This document shows positions 35,670-45,773 of a stretch of DNA of 64,000 bases, piece after piece (within the stretch, counting starts at the first letter, position 1; each line of letters starts with the position of its first letter). The DNA is taken from positions 124,001 through 188,000 of the forward strand of contig JALCMP010000002.1 in NCBI GenBank assembly GCA_022648545.1. Reading direction: 5' to 3'. The translations under genes were made by a program, and so were the position numbers. The notes under the pieces were generated by a model. The model was not told where the DNA came from and made no database searches. It saw nothing but the letters and a program-made list of their open reading frames with translations. Source of the stretch: Bacteroidales bacterium. GTDB taxonomy: Bacteria; Bacteroidota; Bacteroidia; Bacteroidales; UBA932.

Positions 35670-37448
35670 ATGAAATCGTTTTTTAAAATGCTTTTAGCCG
35701 CATTCGTAGGCACACTCGCCGCGTTGATAATAGCCGGCTTCATTTTCATCGCAGCAATAGGATCTCTGGCGTCTCTGGGCGAAGAAAGCAACCCCGTCGT
35801 GCCGTCCAAGGCCATTCTGACTATAGATCTGGCTCAAGGGATATCCGAACAGGATTCCGACGACCCTTTTCCGGGCATATCTCCGGCAGAAATTCTCAAA
35901 TCCGGATTCTCTACCAAAGAAAAGACTCTGGGAATACTAAATGCAGAAAAAGCGATCAGGAAAGCGGCTGCTGACCCATCGATAAAGATGATATATCTTA
36001 ACTCCACGGGAATAAACATAGGCCTCAGCCAGTTGGAAGAATTGAGGAACAGCCTTTCCGAATTCCGTCAAAGCGGCAAACCTATAATAGCTTATTCATC
36101 ATACTATACGCAGGGTACGTATTATATCTCCAGCGTTGCGGACAAAATATACATCAACGGAGGAGGAGAAGCAGACATACACGGTTTCTCCGCAACTCTC
36201 ATGTTCTTTAAGGACATCATGGCAAAGCTCGGGGTAAAGGCGGAGCTGATCCGGCACGGCAAATATAAATCTGCGGCGGAACAATACATGAGGAACAACT
36301 TGAGCAATCCTAACAAACTGCAGTATGAAAATCTTCTGGGATCTATCTGGGACAATTGGGCTTCGGACATATGCGAGTCGAGGCGCATTTCCCGCAGAGA
36401 TCTCGACGGCTGGGTAAACAATTTAAGCATAATAGAACCGGACTCCTTAGTCAGCAAGGAAATGGTAGACGGCATATGCTCGGAAATGCAGATAAAGGAG
36501 AAATTATGTACCCAGTTCGATGTAAAAAAACCAAAAGACTTAAAATTTATATCATTATACAATTACGCAAAAGCGAGAAAATCTTCCGATTTATCAACGA
36601 AGAACAAGATTGCAGTAATATATGCACAGGGAGAAATTTCCGGCGGCGGAGACGGCATAACTCCTGACAAATTCTGCCCCATAATAGATAAGGTTACGGC
36701 TGATTCATCTGTAAAAGCCGTGGTCCTTAGAGTAAATTCTCCCGGCGGAGAAGTTCTTGCAGCCCAAACAATAAAGGAAAGACTTGACAGTCTGAAGGCC
36801 AAAAAGCCACTGATAACCAGTTACGGTGATTATGCCGCAAGCGGAGGATACTGGATATCTGCCAATTCCGACATAATTTTTACGGACAGGACAACCATAA
36901 CCGGATCAATAGGCGTATTCGGATTATATTTCCATTATGAAAATGCTCTGGAAAAATTAGGTAAGATACATGTAGATGCAGTAAAGACCCACGACCATGC
37001 AGATGTAATGAACGGACTTTCCCCGCTCGACCCGCTGGAAAAAAAGAAAATGGAAGAGAGTATAGAACGCATATATTCCCAGTTCACCAACATAGTCGCC
37101 GAAGGCAGAAGCCTGTCTCCTTCCTATGTGGATTCAATAGGTCAGGGTAGAGTTTGGAGCGGATCGGATGCGATAAAAAACAAACTGGCCGATACGCTGG
37201 GAGGCCTTTCCGAAGCCATATCATATGCTGCGGAAAAAGCAGGACTTAAAAAATACAGGACGGTAGAATATCCTGCCGTAAAGACATATGCACAAAAAAT
37301 AGTGGAAACTCTGGGAAATTTAAACGGAGAAGCCGAAATATTATCGGATCCTCTGAATGCCATAAAGAAAAGCATAAGCAGAATGGCAAAGTCAGACGGA
37401 GAAAGAGTCTATTCCAGATTACCATATGTAATAGACATAAGATACTAG
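35670..37448 (+). CDS. sppA: Signal peptide peptidase SppA, 67 kDa type
   Basis: Membrane-anchored serine protease that cuts released signal peptides. The 592 residues start with one helix (MLLAAFVGTLAALIIAGFIFIAAIGSLA) and contain two tandem S49 domains as in E. coli SppA. Catalytic Lys200 is in GKYKSAAEQ in the first domain, and the nucleophile Ser391 is in YAASGGYWIS in the second. The ATG at 35670 (MKSFFKMLLAAF) is chosen: the track start at 35508 runs through the promoter and into the divergent GH9 gene. The stop is 7 bases from the convergent tilS stop. Confidence 0.95.
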   Translation: MKSFFKMLLAAFVGTLAALIIAGFIFIAAIGSLASLGEESNPVVPSKAILTIDLAQGISEQDSDDPFPGISPAEILKSGFSTKEKTLGILNAEKAIRKAAADPSIKMIYLNSTGINIGLSQLEELRNSLSEFRQSGKPIIAYSSYYTQGTYYISSVADKIYINGGGEADIHGFSATLMFFKDIMAKLGVKAELIRHGKYKSAAEQYMRNNLSNPNKLQYENLLGSIWDNWASDICESRRISRRDLDGWVNNLSIIEPDSLVSKEMVDGICSEMQIKEKLCTQFDVKKPKDLKFISLYNYAKARKSSDLSTKNKIAVIYAQGEISGGGDGITPDKFCPIIDKVTADSSVKAVVLRVNSPGGEVLAAQTIKERLDSLKAKKPLITSYGDYAASGGYWISANSDIIFTDRTTITGSIGVFGLYFHYENALEKLGKIHVDAVKTHDHADVMNGLSPLDPLEKKKMEESIERIYSQFTNIVAEGRSLSPSYVDSIGQGRVWSGSDAIKNKLADTLGGLSEAISYAAEKAGLKKYRTVEYPAVKTYAQKIVETLGNLNGEAEILSDPLNAIKKSISRMAKSDGERVYSRLPYVIDIRY

Positions 37449-37455
37449 CCGAGGA

Positions 37456-38802
37456 TCAGCGAAGCTTTCTTATTATAAGAAATTCATTAGAGGAACCGTC
37501 TATTTTAAAAGAATCTGAAACCTGATATCCCGGAATGCATGTTATCCCGCCGCGCGAGATCAAGACGGGAATCGTGCTTCTTTCGGCATTAGGTATTTTA
37601 ATATCCGTAAGATAGTCCGAAACCTTTTTGGAACCCTTCATTCCGAAAGGGATGAATCTTTCTCCCTTTTTCCATACCCTCAATTCGAGCGGGAATGATA
37701 GCTTGTCGGCCGACAGTGCAAGAATATCATGAAAAGAGGAAGGTCTTTGGTCGGAAAAGGAAAAGGAAAAGCTGCGCCAGCCGAAATTCAATACTGCCGG
37801 TATATCTGTTTTTTTAAGATAAACGTTATCCGGAATATCAAAAACGTCGGACGAATAAATCTTAAGCATCCCCCTTTCGCGTATTGCCGAATACCCTTCT
37901 CCGTCATAACGCTTCACTTCGCGTGACGATAATTCATCGTATATATCGCAAATCGAGGAAGAATTAAAACCGTAGGAACTTAATATGTGGAAAAGGACCG
38001 AACGCGATCCTTTCATTGACAGCAGAACTTCATTATCCAATATTTTTTTAAGGTATGGATTGCTTCCGATGATTCGTTTACTTGCGACAACTTCTTTTTC
38101 AAGGACGGATTCTTCAGCGAGTTCCATGGCATCCCTAAAAAAAGACATGTCGCGGTTAAGGGTCTTTATAAGCGAAGGATTTATCCTTAAAAGTTCCGGA
38201 AGTATCTTTATCCTTATTCTGTTCCTCGCTATATCAGAATCAAGATTTGTCCTGTCGAGATGTACGGTAAGACCGTTATTTGAATTATAATTATCTATTT
38301 CCTTTCTGGTAAAGACCAGCATGGGACGCAATATTTTGCCGTCGAACTCCTTCATTCCGCATATGCCCCTCAGTCCCGTTCCTCTCGAAAGATTAAGGAA
38401 CAGTGTTTCCGCATTATCATTGGCATTATGTGCTACTGCAATGTATTCGTATCCGTATTTATCCGAAAGTTCCGAAAACCATGAATACCTGAGATCGCGG
38501 GCCGCCATTTCAATGGAAACGGAATGGCTTTTAGCATAAGCAATTGTTTCGACGCTTTTTCTGAAAAACTTAACCCCGTGTCCGGCGGCCCACTCCGAAA
38601 CTAGAGATTCATCGGAATCGCTTTCCTTCCCGCGCAAATTAAAATTCATATGCGCTATTGCCAGATCTATATGCAGGGTGCTATTATAAAGAAGATCAAG
38701 CATGCACATGGAATCTATTCCACCGCTCACCGCCGCAATAATACGCGCTGATCCTACGCCTGCAAGCAATTTGCGAAGATTTTCATCAAATTTCCTACGC
38801 AT
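37456..38802 (-). CDS. tilS: tRNA(Ile)-lysidine synthase
   Basis: Modifies C34 of the CAT-anticodon tRNA-Ile to lysidine so that it reads AUA. The PP-loop ATP site is AVSGGIDSMCMLDL near residue 23, followed by HMNFNLRGKESDSDE and AVAHNANDNAETLFLNLSRGTGLRG, all typical of TilS. The C-terminal domain (about 370-448, LRVWKKGERFIPFGMKGSKKVSDY) is the TilS substrate-binding domain. Length 448 is normal. ATA codons are frequent in this window, consistent with need for the enzyme. First called gene downstream of the DUF3078 gene on the same strand (13 bases). Confidence 0.96.
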   Translation of the reverse strand: MRRKFDENLRKLLAGVGSARIIAAVSGGIDSMCMLDLLYNSTLHIDLAIAHMNFNLRGKESDSDESLVSEWAAGHGVKFFRKSVETIAYAKSHSVSIEMAARDLRYSWFSELSDKYGYEYIAVAHNANDNAETLFLNLSRGTGLRGICGMKEFDGKILRPMLVFTRKEIDNYNSNNGLTVHLDRTNLDSDIARNRIRIKILPELLRINPSLIKTLNRDMSFFRDAMELAEESVLEKEVVASKRIIGSNPYLKKILDNEVLLSMKGSRSVLFHILSSYGFNSSSICDIYDELSSREVKRYDGEGYSAIRERGMLKIYSSDVFDIPDNVYLKKTDIPAVLNFGWRSFSFSFSDQRPSSFHDILALSADKLSFPLELRVWKKGERFIPFGMKGSKKVSDYLTDIKIPNAERSTIPVLISRGGITCIPGYQVSDSFKIDGSSNEFLIIRKLR

Positions 38803-38815
38803 GACAAAATGTTAT

Positions 38816-39826
38816 TTATTTGGTATATGTCCCAAAAGTATATGTAAACGCCAGACTGAAAATCTCCTTTAGCTGCACTTCTCTGGAAGAATTTCCATTA
38901 CCGTCGGAAATCCACACGTTATCGTCGTATATGAGGTTGGTGGCGATCTTGGCGGAAAGAAATTTGTTTAATTTGTAATCGGACTCAAAATCCCAATTGA
39001 CTTTGAGATTTTGCGGATTGTTCCAGTAATCGGAAAAGAAATTCAGGGAAGTAGACAGCTTGAAATCTTTCAACGGACTGCATTTTAGAGTCCCCACGAC
39101 TTGAGCTCCCAACTCGTATCTTACGTTTTCGTCATAATCGTTTCCATATTTCGAGCGGAAATCCGGATCGGTTACAATAACCATGCTTCCGGTCAAGGGA
39201 GAAATATTAAGCGAGAAGATCTTTCCCTTTCCCGGTTTGTAAGTCATACCAAGACCCAGAGTAATGTATCCTGGAGAAAGGAACTGAGAAACCATGGTAG
39301 CATTATTTTTGGAATCATATTTAAAACCCGGAGAAAACTGGGAATTAAAATTAAAAGAAGCCGAGAAATACAACTTGTTTACGGCTTTATATCCAAACTT
39401 GCTTTGAAGGACTATTCTGTCATCGCTTTTTCTATATCCGTTCTGAAAGGACTTGATGAATCCATATGCCAGCTGGACCTTGTTTTCCCAGAAAGTCTTG
39501 CCTTTTTCATAATTTGCAGAAACATTTACGTTGGCATTCATTGCAACCGAACCACTCCCTCCGGCGGCCCAGTTGGTAAGGGAAATTTGTGAAAAGCCGA
39601 TGTTGGTAAGTATACCTTTCTTCCAGAATTTTTCAGGAACAACCGGTTGATAATTTATTACCGGAACACCGAATCTGGCTCCTATGGAACGGCATAATTC
39701 CTGAGATCTGGACAATTTATTTATAGATAGGCTGTCTTTTTCTTGTGCGCTGAGCGTCGTAATAAAAAAAAAGAAGCACATGATACAAAAAAAGAAACGG
39801 ATATTTAAATACCTCCTGAGAAACAT
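38816..39826 (-). CDS. DUF3078 family outer-membrane beta-barrel-like protein
   Basis: A 336-residue secreted protein (hydrophobic MCFFFFITTLSAQ signal region; Met17 could be the true start). FWKKGILTNIGFSQISLTNWAAGGSGSVAMNANVN is the recognised DUF3078 pattern. The remainder is made of alternating strands with aromatic residues and ends SLAFTYTFGTYTK, consistent with an outer-membrane barrel. The family is common in Bacteroidota and its role is unknown. It is 3 bases from the gene upstream. Confidence 0.85.
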   Translation of the reverse strand: MFLRRYLNIRFFFCIMCFFFFITTLSAQEKDSLSINKLSRSQELCRSIGARFGVPVINYQPVVPEKFWKKGILTNIGFSQISLTNWAAGGSGSVAMNANVNVSANYEKGKTFWENKVQLAYGFIKSFQNGYRKSDDRIVLQSKFGYKAVNKLYFSASFNFNSQFSPGFKYDSKNNATMVSQFLSPGYITLGLGMTYKPGKGKIFSLNISPLTGSMVIVTDPDFRSKYGNDYDENVRYELGAQVVGTLKCSPLKDFKLSTSLNFFSDYWNNPQNLKVNWDFESDYKLNKFLSAKIATNLIYDDNVWISDGNGNSSREVQLKEIFSLAFTYTFGTYTK

Positions 39827-39829
39827 AAG

Positions 39830-40537
39830 CTAATCCTCTACATTCAGGACATCATCCGAATTAAAACCAAATCCTATCCTTTTTCCAATGCTGACTCTGG
39901 CACTTTCTATTTTTGCATTTATCTGGCGTACCGATATTTCCTTCATGGAATCATAAGGAGGAACAAGCAAATCGAAAGACAGCGCGTAACGCATGGCCGA
40001 TAATATGAAATCCCTCATTTCAATTTCATCCAGAAGGATCTTACCAAAAAAACCGATTTTATTACGTTTCTGCCTTTTCCCTTCCACAAAAAAGTATTTC
40101 TCCCGATTCACGAACATACGAGCTACCAAATATCCCGGATCATCCTGCCTGTCATACTTGAACGAATCATAAAGGAAATCATATACGTTTATGATGCCGA
40201 AATAAGCATTCAGTGGATCGCGGTTTATATAGGGATTATGCCAAACGGCACTTTTTCTGTCGAATTTGAATACATCAGTGTACATACTGAACAAAAGGAC
40301 ATCGTCTGCAAATCTGATTTCGGCTTCGAATTTGCCCCTGTCCCTGTATTCAAGTCTGATCCGTCTGTTGTTTTCGTCTTCCAGCATATCGTTCAAATCG
40401 TTGCTGAGACCGCTCAGTATTTCTTTGATATGACTGAAAATTTCAGATGTCTGATTGAAAATCTGCGCTTTAACGCATGACTTGCCCTTCAGTAAACTAA
40501 TAATTTCTTCCTGCAAGGGTAAAGGGTCTGTTGCCAT
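39830..40537 (-). CDS. Conserved protein of unknown function
   Basis: A 235-residue soluble protein without signal peptide or membrane segment. I do not recognise a named domain. The N-terminal 65 residues are predicted helical (QEEIISLLKGKSCVKAQIF, IKEILSGLSNDLNDML), the middle is strand-rich (RIRLEYRDRGKFEAEIRFADDVLLFSMYT), and the C-terminus is basic. It lies between DUF3078 and proS on the same strand, an arrangement that suggests joint transcription. The frame is well conserved in codon use with its neighbours, so it is a real gene. Confidence 0.75.
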   Translation of the reverse strand: MATDPLPLQEEIISLLKGKSCVKAQIFNQTSEIFSHIKEILSGLSNDLNDMLEDENNRRIRLEYRDRGKFEAEIRFADDVLLFSMYTDVFKFDRKSAVWHNPYINRDPLNAYFGIINVYDFLYDSFKYDRQDDPGYLVARMFVNREKYFFVEGKRQKRNKIGFFGKILLDEIEMRDFILSAMRYALSFDLLVPPYDSMKEISVRQINAKIESARVSIGKRIGFGFNSDDVLNVED

Positions 40538-40579
40538 ATTCGATAATGTAATATTAAAATTTCGGTTAATATACGAATT

Positions 40580-42055
40580 TTAATATGCTCTTGCAAAAAT
40601 CACACGCCTTTTGGAAGGTCTTCCGGAATAAACACATTTTCCTTCCTCTTCCATAACGAAACTATCTAACGGAATACATCTTATGGTAGCCTTCGTTTCC
40701 GCCTGGATTTTTTCTTCCGTTTCTGTGGTTCCGTCCCAATGGCAAAGGAGGAATCCCCCTTCTTCTATTTTTTCCTTGAATTCATCCCAGGTATTTACAA
40801 TATGTATGTTCTTATTACGGAAGGCGAGCGCCTTTTCATAAATATTCTTCTGGATCTCGTCCATAAGAGCAACGACATGATCCACCAGTCCATCAACCGG
40901 CAAGGACTCCTTTGTCATGGTATCGCGCCTGAAGACCTCGGCGGTTCCGTTCTTCAAATCCCTCGGACCTATCGCTACTCTGACCGGAACACCTTTCAGT
41001 TCCCATTCGGCGAATTTAAATCCGCTTCTAAGATTGTCACGGTCGTCTATCTTTACGGATAGTCCCGAACGCAAAAGTTTATCCTTTATATCGTTCATGA
41101 CCGAAATAACGGAATCATGCTCTTCATCAGTCTTGAAAATAGGAACCATTACAACATGTATTGGAGCAAGTTTCGGAGGAAGTACTAGACCATTGTCGTC
41201 TCCATGCGCCATTACCAGAGCCCCCATTAGACGTGTAGACACACCCCAGGATGTGGCCCATACATAATCGAGTCCGCCCTCCCTGTTTGCAAATTTCACG
41301 TCGAAAGCCTTTGCAAAATTCTGGCCCAGAAAATGAGACGTTCCGGCCTGCAGCGCCCGGCCGTCCTGCATCATCGCTTCTATGCAATACGTATCAAGAG
41401 CTCCGGCAAATCTTTCCTTCTCGGATTTCAACCCTATAACTACAGGCATGGCCATTATGTTGCGTGCGAAATCGGCATAAACATGTATCATCCTCCGGGC
41501 TTCTGCTACGGCTTCCGCCGATGTGGCATGTGCCGTATGTCCTTCCTGCCACAGGAATTCGGCCGTTCTAAGAAAAAGACGGGTGCGCATCTCCCATCTG
41601 ACCACGTTGGCCCACTGATTACACAGAAGAGGAAGGTCCCTGTATGATTTTATCCAGTTCCTGTAAGTGTTCCATATTATAGTCTCGGAAGTAGGCCGTA
41701 TTACAAGTTCTTCCTCGAGTTTGGCATCCGGATCAACGACAACCTGATCGTTTTCATCCACTTTCAGACGGTAATGCGTCACTACGGCACATTCCTTGGC
41801 GAACCCCTTTACATGTTCTGCTTCCTTACAAAGGAAAGATTTTGGGATAAGAAGAGGAAAATAAGCATTTTCGTGTCCGGTTTCCTTAAATCTCCTGTCC
41901 AGCTCGGCTTTCATTTTTTCCCAGATAGCATATCCGTACGGCTTTATGACCATGCACCCTCTGACAGCGGAATTCTCCGCCAAATTTGCCTTCACCACCA
42001 AATCATTGTACCATTGGGAATAATTATCTTCCCTGCTGTTAACTTCTTTCGCCAT
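40580..42055 (-). CDS. proS: Prolyl-tRNA synthetase, archaeal/eukaryote-type (short form)
   Basis: Class II synthetase charging tRNA-Pro. It is the 491-residue type without the editing INS domain between motifs 2 and 3 found in most bacterial ProRS. Motifs: [50 protein letters not shown] and [18 protein letters not shown]. The C-terminal extension ends RRVIFARAY with a final Tyr, as in the archaeal type. It is the first gene of the proS-unknown-DUF3078-tilS series and is divergent from the lipoprotein gene. Confidence 0.96.
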   Translation of the reverse strand: MAKEVNSREDNYSQWYNDLVVKANLAENSAVRGCMVIKPYGYAIWEKMKAELDRRFKETGHENAYFPLLIPKSFLCKEAEHVKGFAKECAVVTHYRLKVDENDQVVVDPDAKLEEELVIRPTSETIIWNTYRNWIKSYRDLPLLCNQWANVVRWEMRTRLFLRTAEFLWQEGHTAHATSAEAVAEARRMIHVYADFARNIMAMPVVIGLKSEKERFAGALDTYCIEAMMQDGRALQAGTSHFLGQNFAKAFDVKFANREGGLDYVWATSWGVSTRLMGALVMAHGDDNGLVLPPKLAPIHVVMVPIFKTDEEHDSVISVMNDIKDKLLRSGLSVKIDDRDNLRSGFKFAEWELKGVPVRVAIGPRDLKNGTAEVFRRDTMTKESLPVDGLVDHVVALMDEIQKNIYEKALAFRNKNIHIVNTWDEFKEKIEEGGFLLCHWDGTTETEEKIQAETKATIRCIPLDSFVMEEEGKCVYSGRPSKRRVIFARAY

Positions 42056-42089
42056 TTCCTGAAAATTATATTTATGGAATAATTTTTGA

Positions 42090-42097
42090 TACCTTTG
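42090..42097 (+). promoter_or_regulatory. -7 box for the lipoprotein-porin pair
   Basis: TACCTTTG matches TAnnTTTG, 57 bases before the lipoprotein ATG. A TTTG -33 box is not clear. Confidence 0.5.
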
Positions 42098-42141
42098 CTA
42101 TATATATAGAGCCGCAAATCTACAAAAATTAATTAAAAAAC

Positions 42142-42148
42142 AGGAGGT
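42142..42148 (+). promoter_or_regulatory. Strong Shine-Dalgarno site
   Basis: AGGAGGT lies 5 bases before the ATG at 42154. Such a full match is unusual among the genes of this window, most of which have AT-rich leaders. Confidence 0.7.
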
Positions 42149-42153
42149 AAAAG

Positions 42154-43458
42154 ATGAAAAACAAAAGCTTATACCTATTTTTGGCAGCAGTGCTGACCGT
42201 ATCCTCATGTGGAACGGCCAACAAGGCTTCATCCGGCGGTTTCACAAACGGCATATATTATTCCGGAGAATCGAACCGGACCGGATATGACAAAAAATCC
42301 GGCCATGATCTCTACTCGCTCAAGAACGAAACGAACACGGCTATAAAAAACAAAAAGGATTTATCCTATTATATCTCTTCGGATGTTGATACCGTTCACG
42401 TCGGAGATACGAACAGAGTAGATATAGAATACAGGCCGAACACTACTTACGCCATAGTAGACGACGAAGACAGCTATGCAGCCAGACTTAGGAAATTCGA
42501 CAGTCCATCCTTTAATATAAACGTAACTTTCGAAGATCCCTGGGATTATGCATGGTATAATCCGTGGTGGGGATCCGGCTGGTACCGTCCCGCATGGATA
42601 ACCTGGGGAGATGCCTGGTACAACCCATGGTGGGGAACCTACTTCACATGGTGGGGCCCGAGTTACTATTGGGGTGGCACCCCTTACTGGGGAATGGGAT
42701 GGAACAGCATGTACGGATGGTACGGAAGCTTTGGCCCGTACTGGGGCATGTATGATCCGTATTATTATTATTGGGACGGCCCTTACTACCACGGCTCATG
42801 GCCATACAGATATGGACGCGATAGGTATTACGGACAGCGGAACCGCTCTATGGGATATACAAACCACGTACACTCCGGCAATTCCGGTTACAGGGGAGTA
42901 AGGACAACCGGGAATACAGGCAGTTATACCCGCAGAGCTCCCGACATATACAGGGTGCGCGGAAGAAATGTTTCCCGCAGTTCGGGTTCCGGAAACTCAG
43001 GAACTTCATATAGAAGAGTATACGGAGGAAATAATGTTACAAAAGGAGCTGTATTCAGCAATAGCGCCTCATCGAGAGGGTCTTATAAAAGAGGATCTGA
43101 AGGGAATTCGACTTTCAGGAATTCCGGGAGCCATGGCATAATGTACAGGAGAACCACTTATAAGAACAATAACGAAGGAAGATCTGTTTCCGGAAGAAAC
43201 GGATCGGGATCATCTCCGTATACACGAATAATACGTAGCGGTAACGGCAACAGGGTAATATCGACGTCCTCGGGAAATGAGCGGAAAAGCTCCGGAAACA
43301 CGTACAGGAGAACAACTTCTTCTGAAGTAAGAAGGGTTATAAACAACACGGCGAGAAGCATTTCAAATTCCGGACTCGGAAGGACTTCGGGCGGTTCTTC
43401 AGGTAGTTCGCATTCCGGAGGTTCACATTCGGGAGGATCTTCCACCAGAAGGAGGTAA
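42154..43458 (+). CDS. Lipoprotein with Trp/Tyr/Gly-rich core and Ser/Gly/Arg-rich tail
   Basis: A 434-residue secreted lipoprotein. The N-terminus MKNKSLYLFLAAVLTVSSCG has a lipobox (VSSC), with Cys20 as the expected lipid site. Residues about 20-125 form a more ordinary domain. About 125-235 is a low-complexity run very rich in Trp, Tyr, Gly and Pro (WDYAWYNPWWGSGWYRPAW), and 240-434 is rich in Ser, Gly, Arg and Asn and ends in SHSGGSHSGGSSTRRR. Similar proteins often precede FadL-like porins in Bacteroidota, as here (18 bases). No function is known; a structural or adhesive envelope role is a guess. Confidence 0.8.
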   Translation: MKNKSLYLFLAAVLTVSSCGTANKASSGGFTNGIYYSGESNRTGYDKKSGHDLYSLKNETNTAIKNKKDLSYYISSDVDTVHVGDTNRVDIEYRPNTTYAIVDDEDSYAARLRKFDSPSFNINVTFEDPWDYAWYNPWWGSGWYRPAWITWGDAWYNPWWGTYFTWWGPSYYWGGTPYWGMGWNSMYGWYGSFGPYWGMYDPYYYYWDGPYYHGSWPYRYGRDRYYGQRNRSMGYTNHVHSGNSGYRGVRTTGNTGSYTRRAPDIYRVRGRNVSRSSGSGNSGTSYRRVYGGNNVTKGAVFSNSASSRGSYKRGSEGNSTFRNSGSHGIMYRRTTYKNNNEGRSVSGRNGSGSSPYTRIIRSGNGNRVISTSSGNERKSSGNTYRRTTSSEVRRVINNTARSISNSGLGRTSGGSSGSSHSGGSHSGGSSTRRR

Positions 43459-43476
43459 AAGTAAAAAGCACAAAAG

Positions 43477-45051
43477 ATGAATAAAAATCTAAAATTTATA
43501 GCAGCCGCTGCTGCGGCTGTCCTTTTCAGTTTTTCGGTCCATGCACAAACCGAATGGGATGCATATAAACTTTCCCAACAGTTTTATACCGGAACAGCAA
43601 GAAGCGCCTCCATGGGAAATGCATTTACTTCGCTGGGGGGAGACCTGGGAGCCGTTTCCATAAATCCCGCTTCTTCTGGAGTATACAGATACAGCGAATT
43701 TACATTTACACCTTCGCTGCTGGTTTCCAAAAACACCTCCGATTATCTCGATAACACATATGATGATTCGAAAACGAGGTTCAGCATTTCAAATGCCGGC
43801 TTTATGATAAACAATAATACCGGGCACGAGGACTACGGCATAATAAGCGTAAACTTCGGAATCGTTTACAATATGCTTAATAATTTTTCGGATAAGATTA
43901 GCGCTACCGGAAGCACTGCAAAGACAAGCTATCTTGGAAGTCTGGCACATGCTACAAATGGAATAAACGGAGAATCCATGGACATAAATAATTTCAACGA
44001 CCCATACTCAAATATTGAGTCGGGGCACTGGTCCTCGGTTCTGGGCTGGAATACAAGCCTTCTCGATACCCTTCCCGGAACATCCGATAGATATAAGGCT
44101 GCCACCGAAAACCTCAACGGAAATATAATAAGCGTCGGCGGACAATTATATCAGAACTTTACCAGGGAAGTTACCGGAAACGTTTCCGAAACAGCGTTCA
44201 ATGTAGGCATGAACATAGCAAATACATTGTTTGTGGGAATGAATCTGGGACTCCAAAGCATATATTACAAGTATAAGGAATATTATTCGGAGCAGGCGGC
44301 CAACAGCGCCGACTTTTATTCGGGATTCGAGTCTTTTTCACATTCATATCACCTAAAGACAACCGGTACCGGAATAAATGTTAAGGTAGGAGCCATATTC
44401 GTCCCTTTCAAATGGTTGAGGCTGGGTGCAAGTATAACTACACCTACATGGATGTACCTTACCGACGAATGGCACGAAACCATGTCGTCTTCGTTCAGCG
44501 ACGGGTACGCGCAATATTTGAAATCCCCCTTGGGATCATTTGAATACAGACTTACGACACCGTTCAGATGGAATGCGGGATTATCTCTGGTTTATCCGGG
44601 AATAGGGGTTTTCAGCGTAGATTACGAAAGCGTAAATTATTCACAGATGAGACTGAGAAACAGAGGAGGGGATGATGATTATTACGGAAGTTTCACCTCA
44701 ACGAACCATTATATAAATGAAGACTTCAGAAATTCCGACATATGGAGGACCGGTATTGAAATAAACGTTACCGATCAGCTGGATCTAAGGGGTGGATATC
44801 AATTTATGAGTTCCGGTGAAAAGGGTTATAACGAAAAGTTTCATACCGGATCCCTCGGTTTAGGATATCATGACGCCAGCGGATTCTTCGTAGACCTGGC
44901 TTACCGGCAATACATGAAAAAGGTATCGGAGAATTTCAAATTATATGGCAACGTAACAGACAATGACGGCAATGTGGAAATAGAATCCCCAACAGGAAGA
45001 AACAAGAACACGAAATGGCAGGTTCTTGCTACCTTCGGCTTCAGATTTTGA
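43477..45051 (+). CDS. OmpP1/FadL-type outer membrane protein
   Basis: A 524-residue outer-membrane barrel related to FadL/TodX transporters of hydrophobic compounds. It has a signal peptide (FIAAAAAAVLFSFSVHAQ) and the family N-terminal hatch pattern GTARSASMGNAFTSLGGDLGAVSINPASSG. The C-terminal third carries the usual alternating strands (SLGLGYHDASGFFVDLAYRQYM) and ends in an aromatic residue (ATFGFRF), as needed for barrel assembly. The substrate is unknown. It follows the lipoprotein gene and is convergent with wbqC. Confidence 0.9.
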   Translation: MNKNLKFIAAAAAAVLFSFSVHAQTEWDAYKLSQQFYTGTARSASMGNAFTSLGGDLGAVSINPASSGVYRYSEFTFTPSLLVSKNTSDYLDNTYDDSKTRFSISNAGFMINNNTGHEDYGIISVNFGIVYNMLNNFSDKISATGSTAKTSYLGSLAHATNGINGESMDINNFNDPYSNIESGHWSSVLGWNTSLLDTLPGTSDRYKAATENLNGNIISVGGQLYQNFTREVTGNVSETAFNVGMNIANTLFVGMNLGLQSIYYKYKEYYSEQAANSADFYSGFESFSHSYHLKTTGTGINVKVGAIFVPFKWLRLGASITTPTWMYLTDEWHETMSSSFSDGYAQYLKSPLGSFEYRLTTPFRWNAGLSLVYPGIGVFSVDYESVNYSQMRLRNRGGDDDYYGSFTSTNHYINEDFRNSDIWRTGIEINVTDQLDLRGGYQFMSSGEKGYNEKFHTGSLGLGYHDASGFFVDLAYRQYMKKVSENFKLYGNVTDNDGNVEIESPTGRNKNTKWQVLATFGFRF

Positions 45052-45062
45052 CATAATCGCAG

Positions 45063-45773
45063 CTATCTGAGAAAAGAAATACTGTTCGGCCCTTCATTGA
45101 AAAGAAGGTCCAATATGGACAAATCGGATAAAAAGCCCTTCCTATCGGAAAAAACCTGATAGTAGGGCTTTTCCATTTTCATAAAAGACATAAAGGATTC
45201 GCCTTTGTATTTTGGAGAAATAACATTGCGTAAATCCACCATTCCGTCCGGAAGAATACATGCAAATTCGCCGGAAATCTTTATATCGGTATGCAGATCA
45301 ATGAGACGGCATATTACTTTTATAAGATTGAGGTTCATATCAAAAAGAAATTCATGCTGCGATTCCATCTCCCGGAAAATATAATCCCTGTAGTATTCAT
45401 AATACGGAGACGTTGAGTACGCAGATTCAATTGCACGTTCATGCTGAATGATCCATGGCTTTGAATAGTCTATGGAAATTCTTCTTATGGGAATCCTGTG
45501 AGTCTTCCCTTCCCTGTTTACGGGGATCGAAGCATCGTCTGAACAAAAATCGGACGGTACACCTCTTTTTACCGGAACCGCAAGGGACAACACCCCGCTG
45601 GCTCCGTAAATATGGCATCTCGTCCTGTAAGTTTGTTTTTGAAAATTTTCACAACCTTCCAGAATGCAATTGTCCGCATTTGCAAGGGCAATGAAATATT
45701 CTATCGGTGGAAAATAAGCGGTACTAAGGCATATGGTATCGAAGGGCCGCTTACGCATCACCTTGTTATTCAT
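45063..45773 (-). CDS. WbqC-like family protein
   Basis: Protein of 236 residues in the WbqC-like family: CLSTAYFPPIEYFIALANADNCILEGCENFQKQTYRTRC is the characteristic start, followed by LSLAVPVKR and IPIRRISIDYSKPWIIQHERAIESAYSTSPYYEYY. The family is found in polysaccharide and cell-surface gene sets, but its activity is not settled. It overlaps lpxA by 8 bases (an ATG five codons later would remove this) and ends the lpxD-lpxC-fabZ-lpxA transcript. Confidence 0.88.
   Translation of the reverse strand: MNNKVMRKRPFDTICLSTAYFPPIEYFIALANADNCILEGCENFQKQTYRTRCHIYGASGVLSLAVPVKRGVPSDFCSDDASIPVNREGKTHRIPIRRISIDYSKPWIIQHERAIESAYSTSPYYEYYRDYIFREMESQHEFLFDMNLNLIKVICRLIDLHTDIKISGEFACILPDGMVDLRNVISPKYKGESFMSFMKMEKPYYQVFSDRKGFLSDLSILDLLFNEGPNSISFLR

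Noticed and set aside
43450-43456. AGGAGGT at the end of the lipoprotein gene as ribosome binding site for the porin gene
   Set aside because: It is about 20 bases from the porin ATG and forms part of the Arg-Arg-stop codons, so spacing is wrong.
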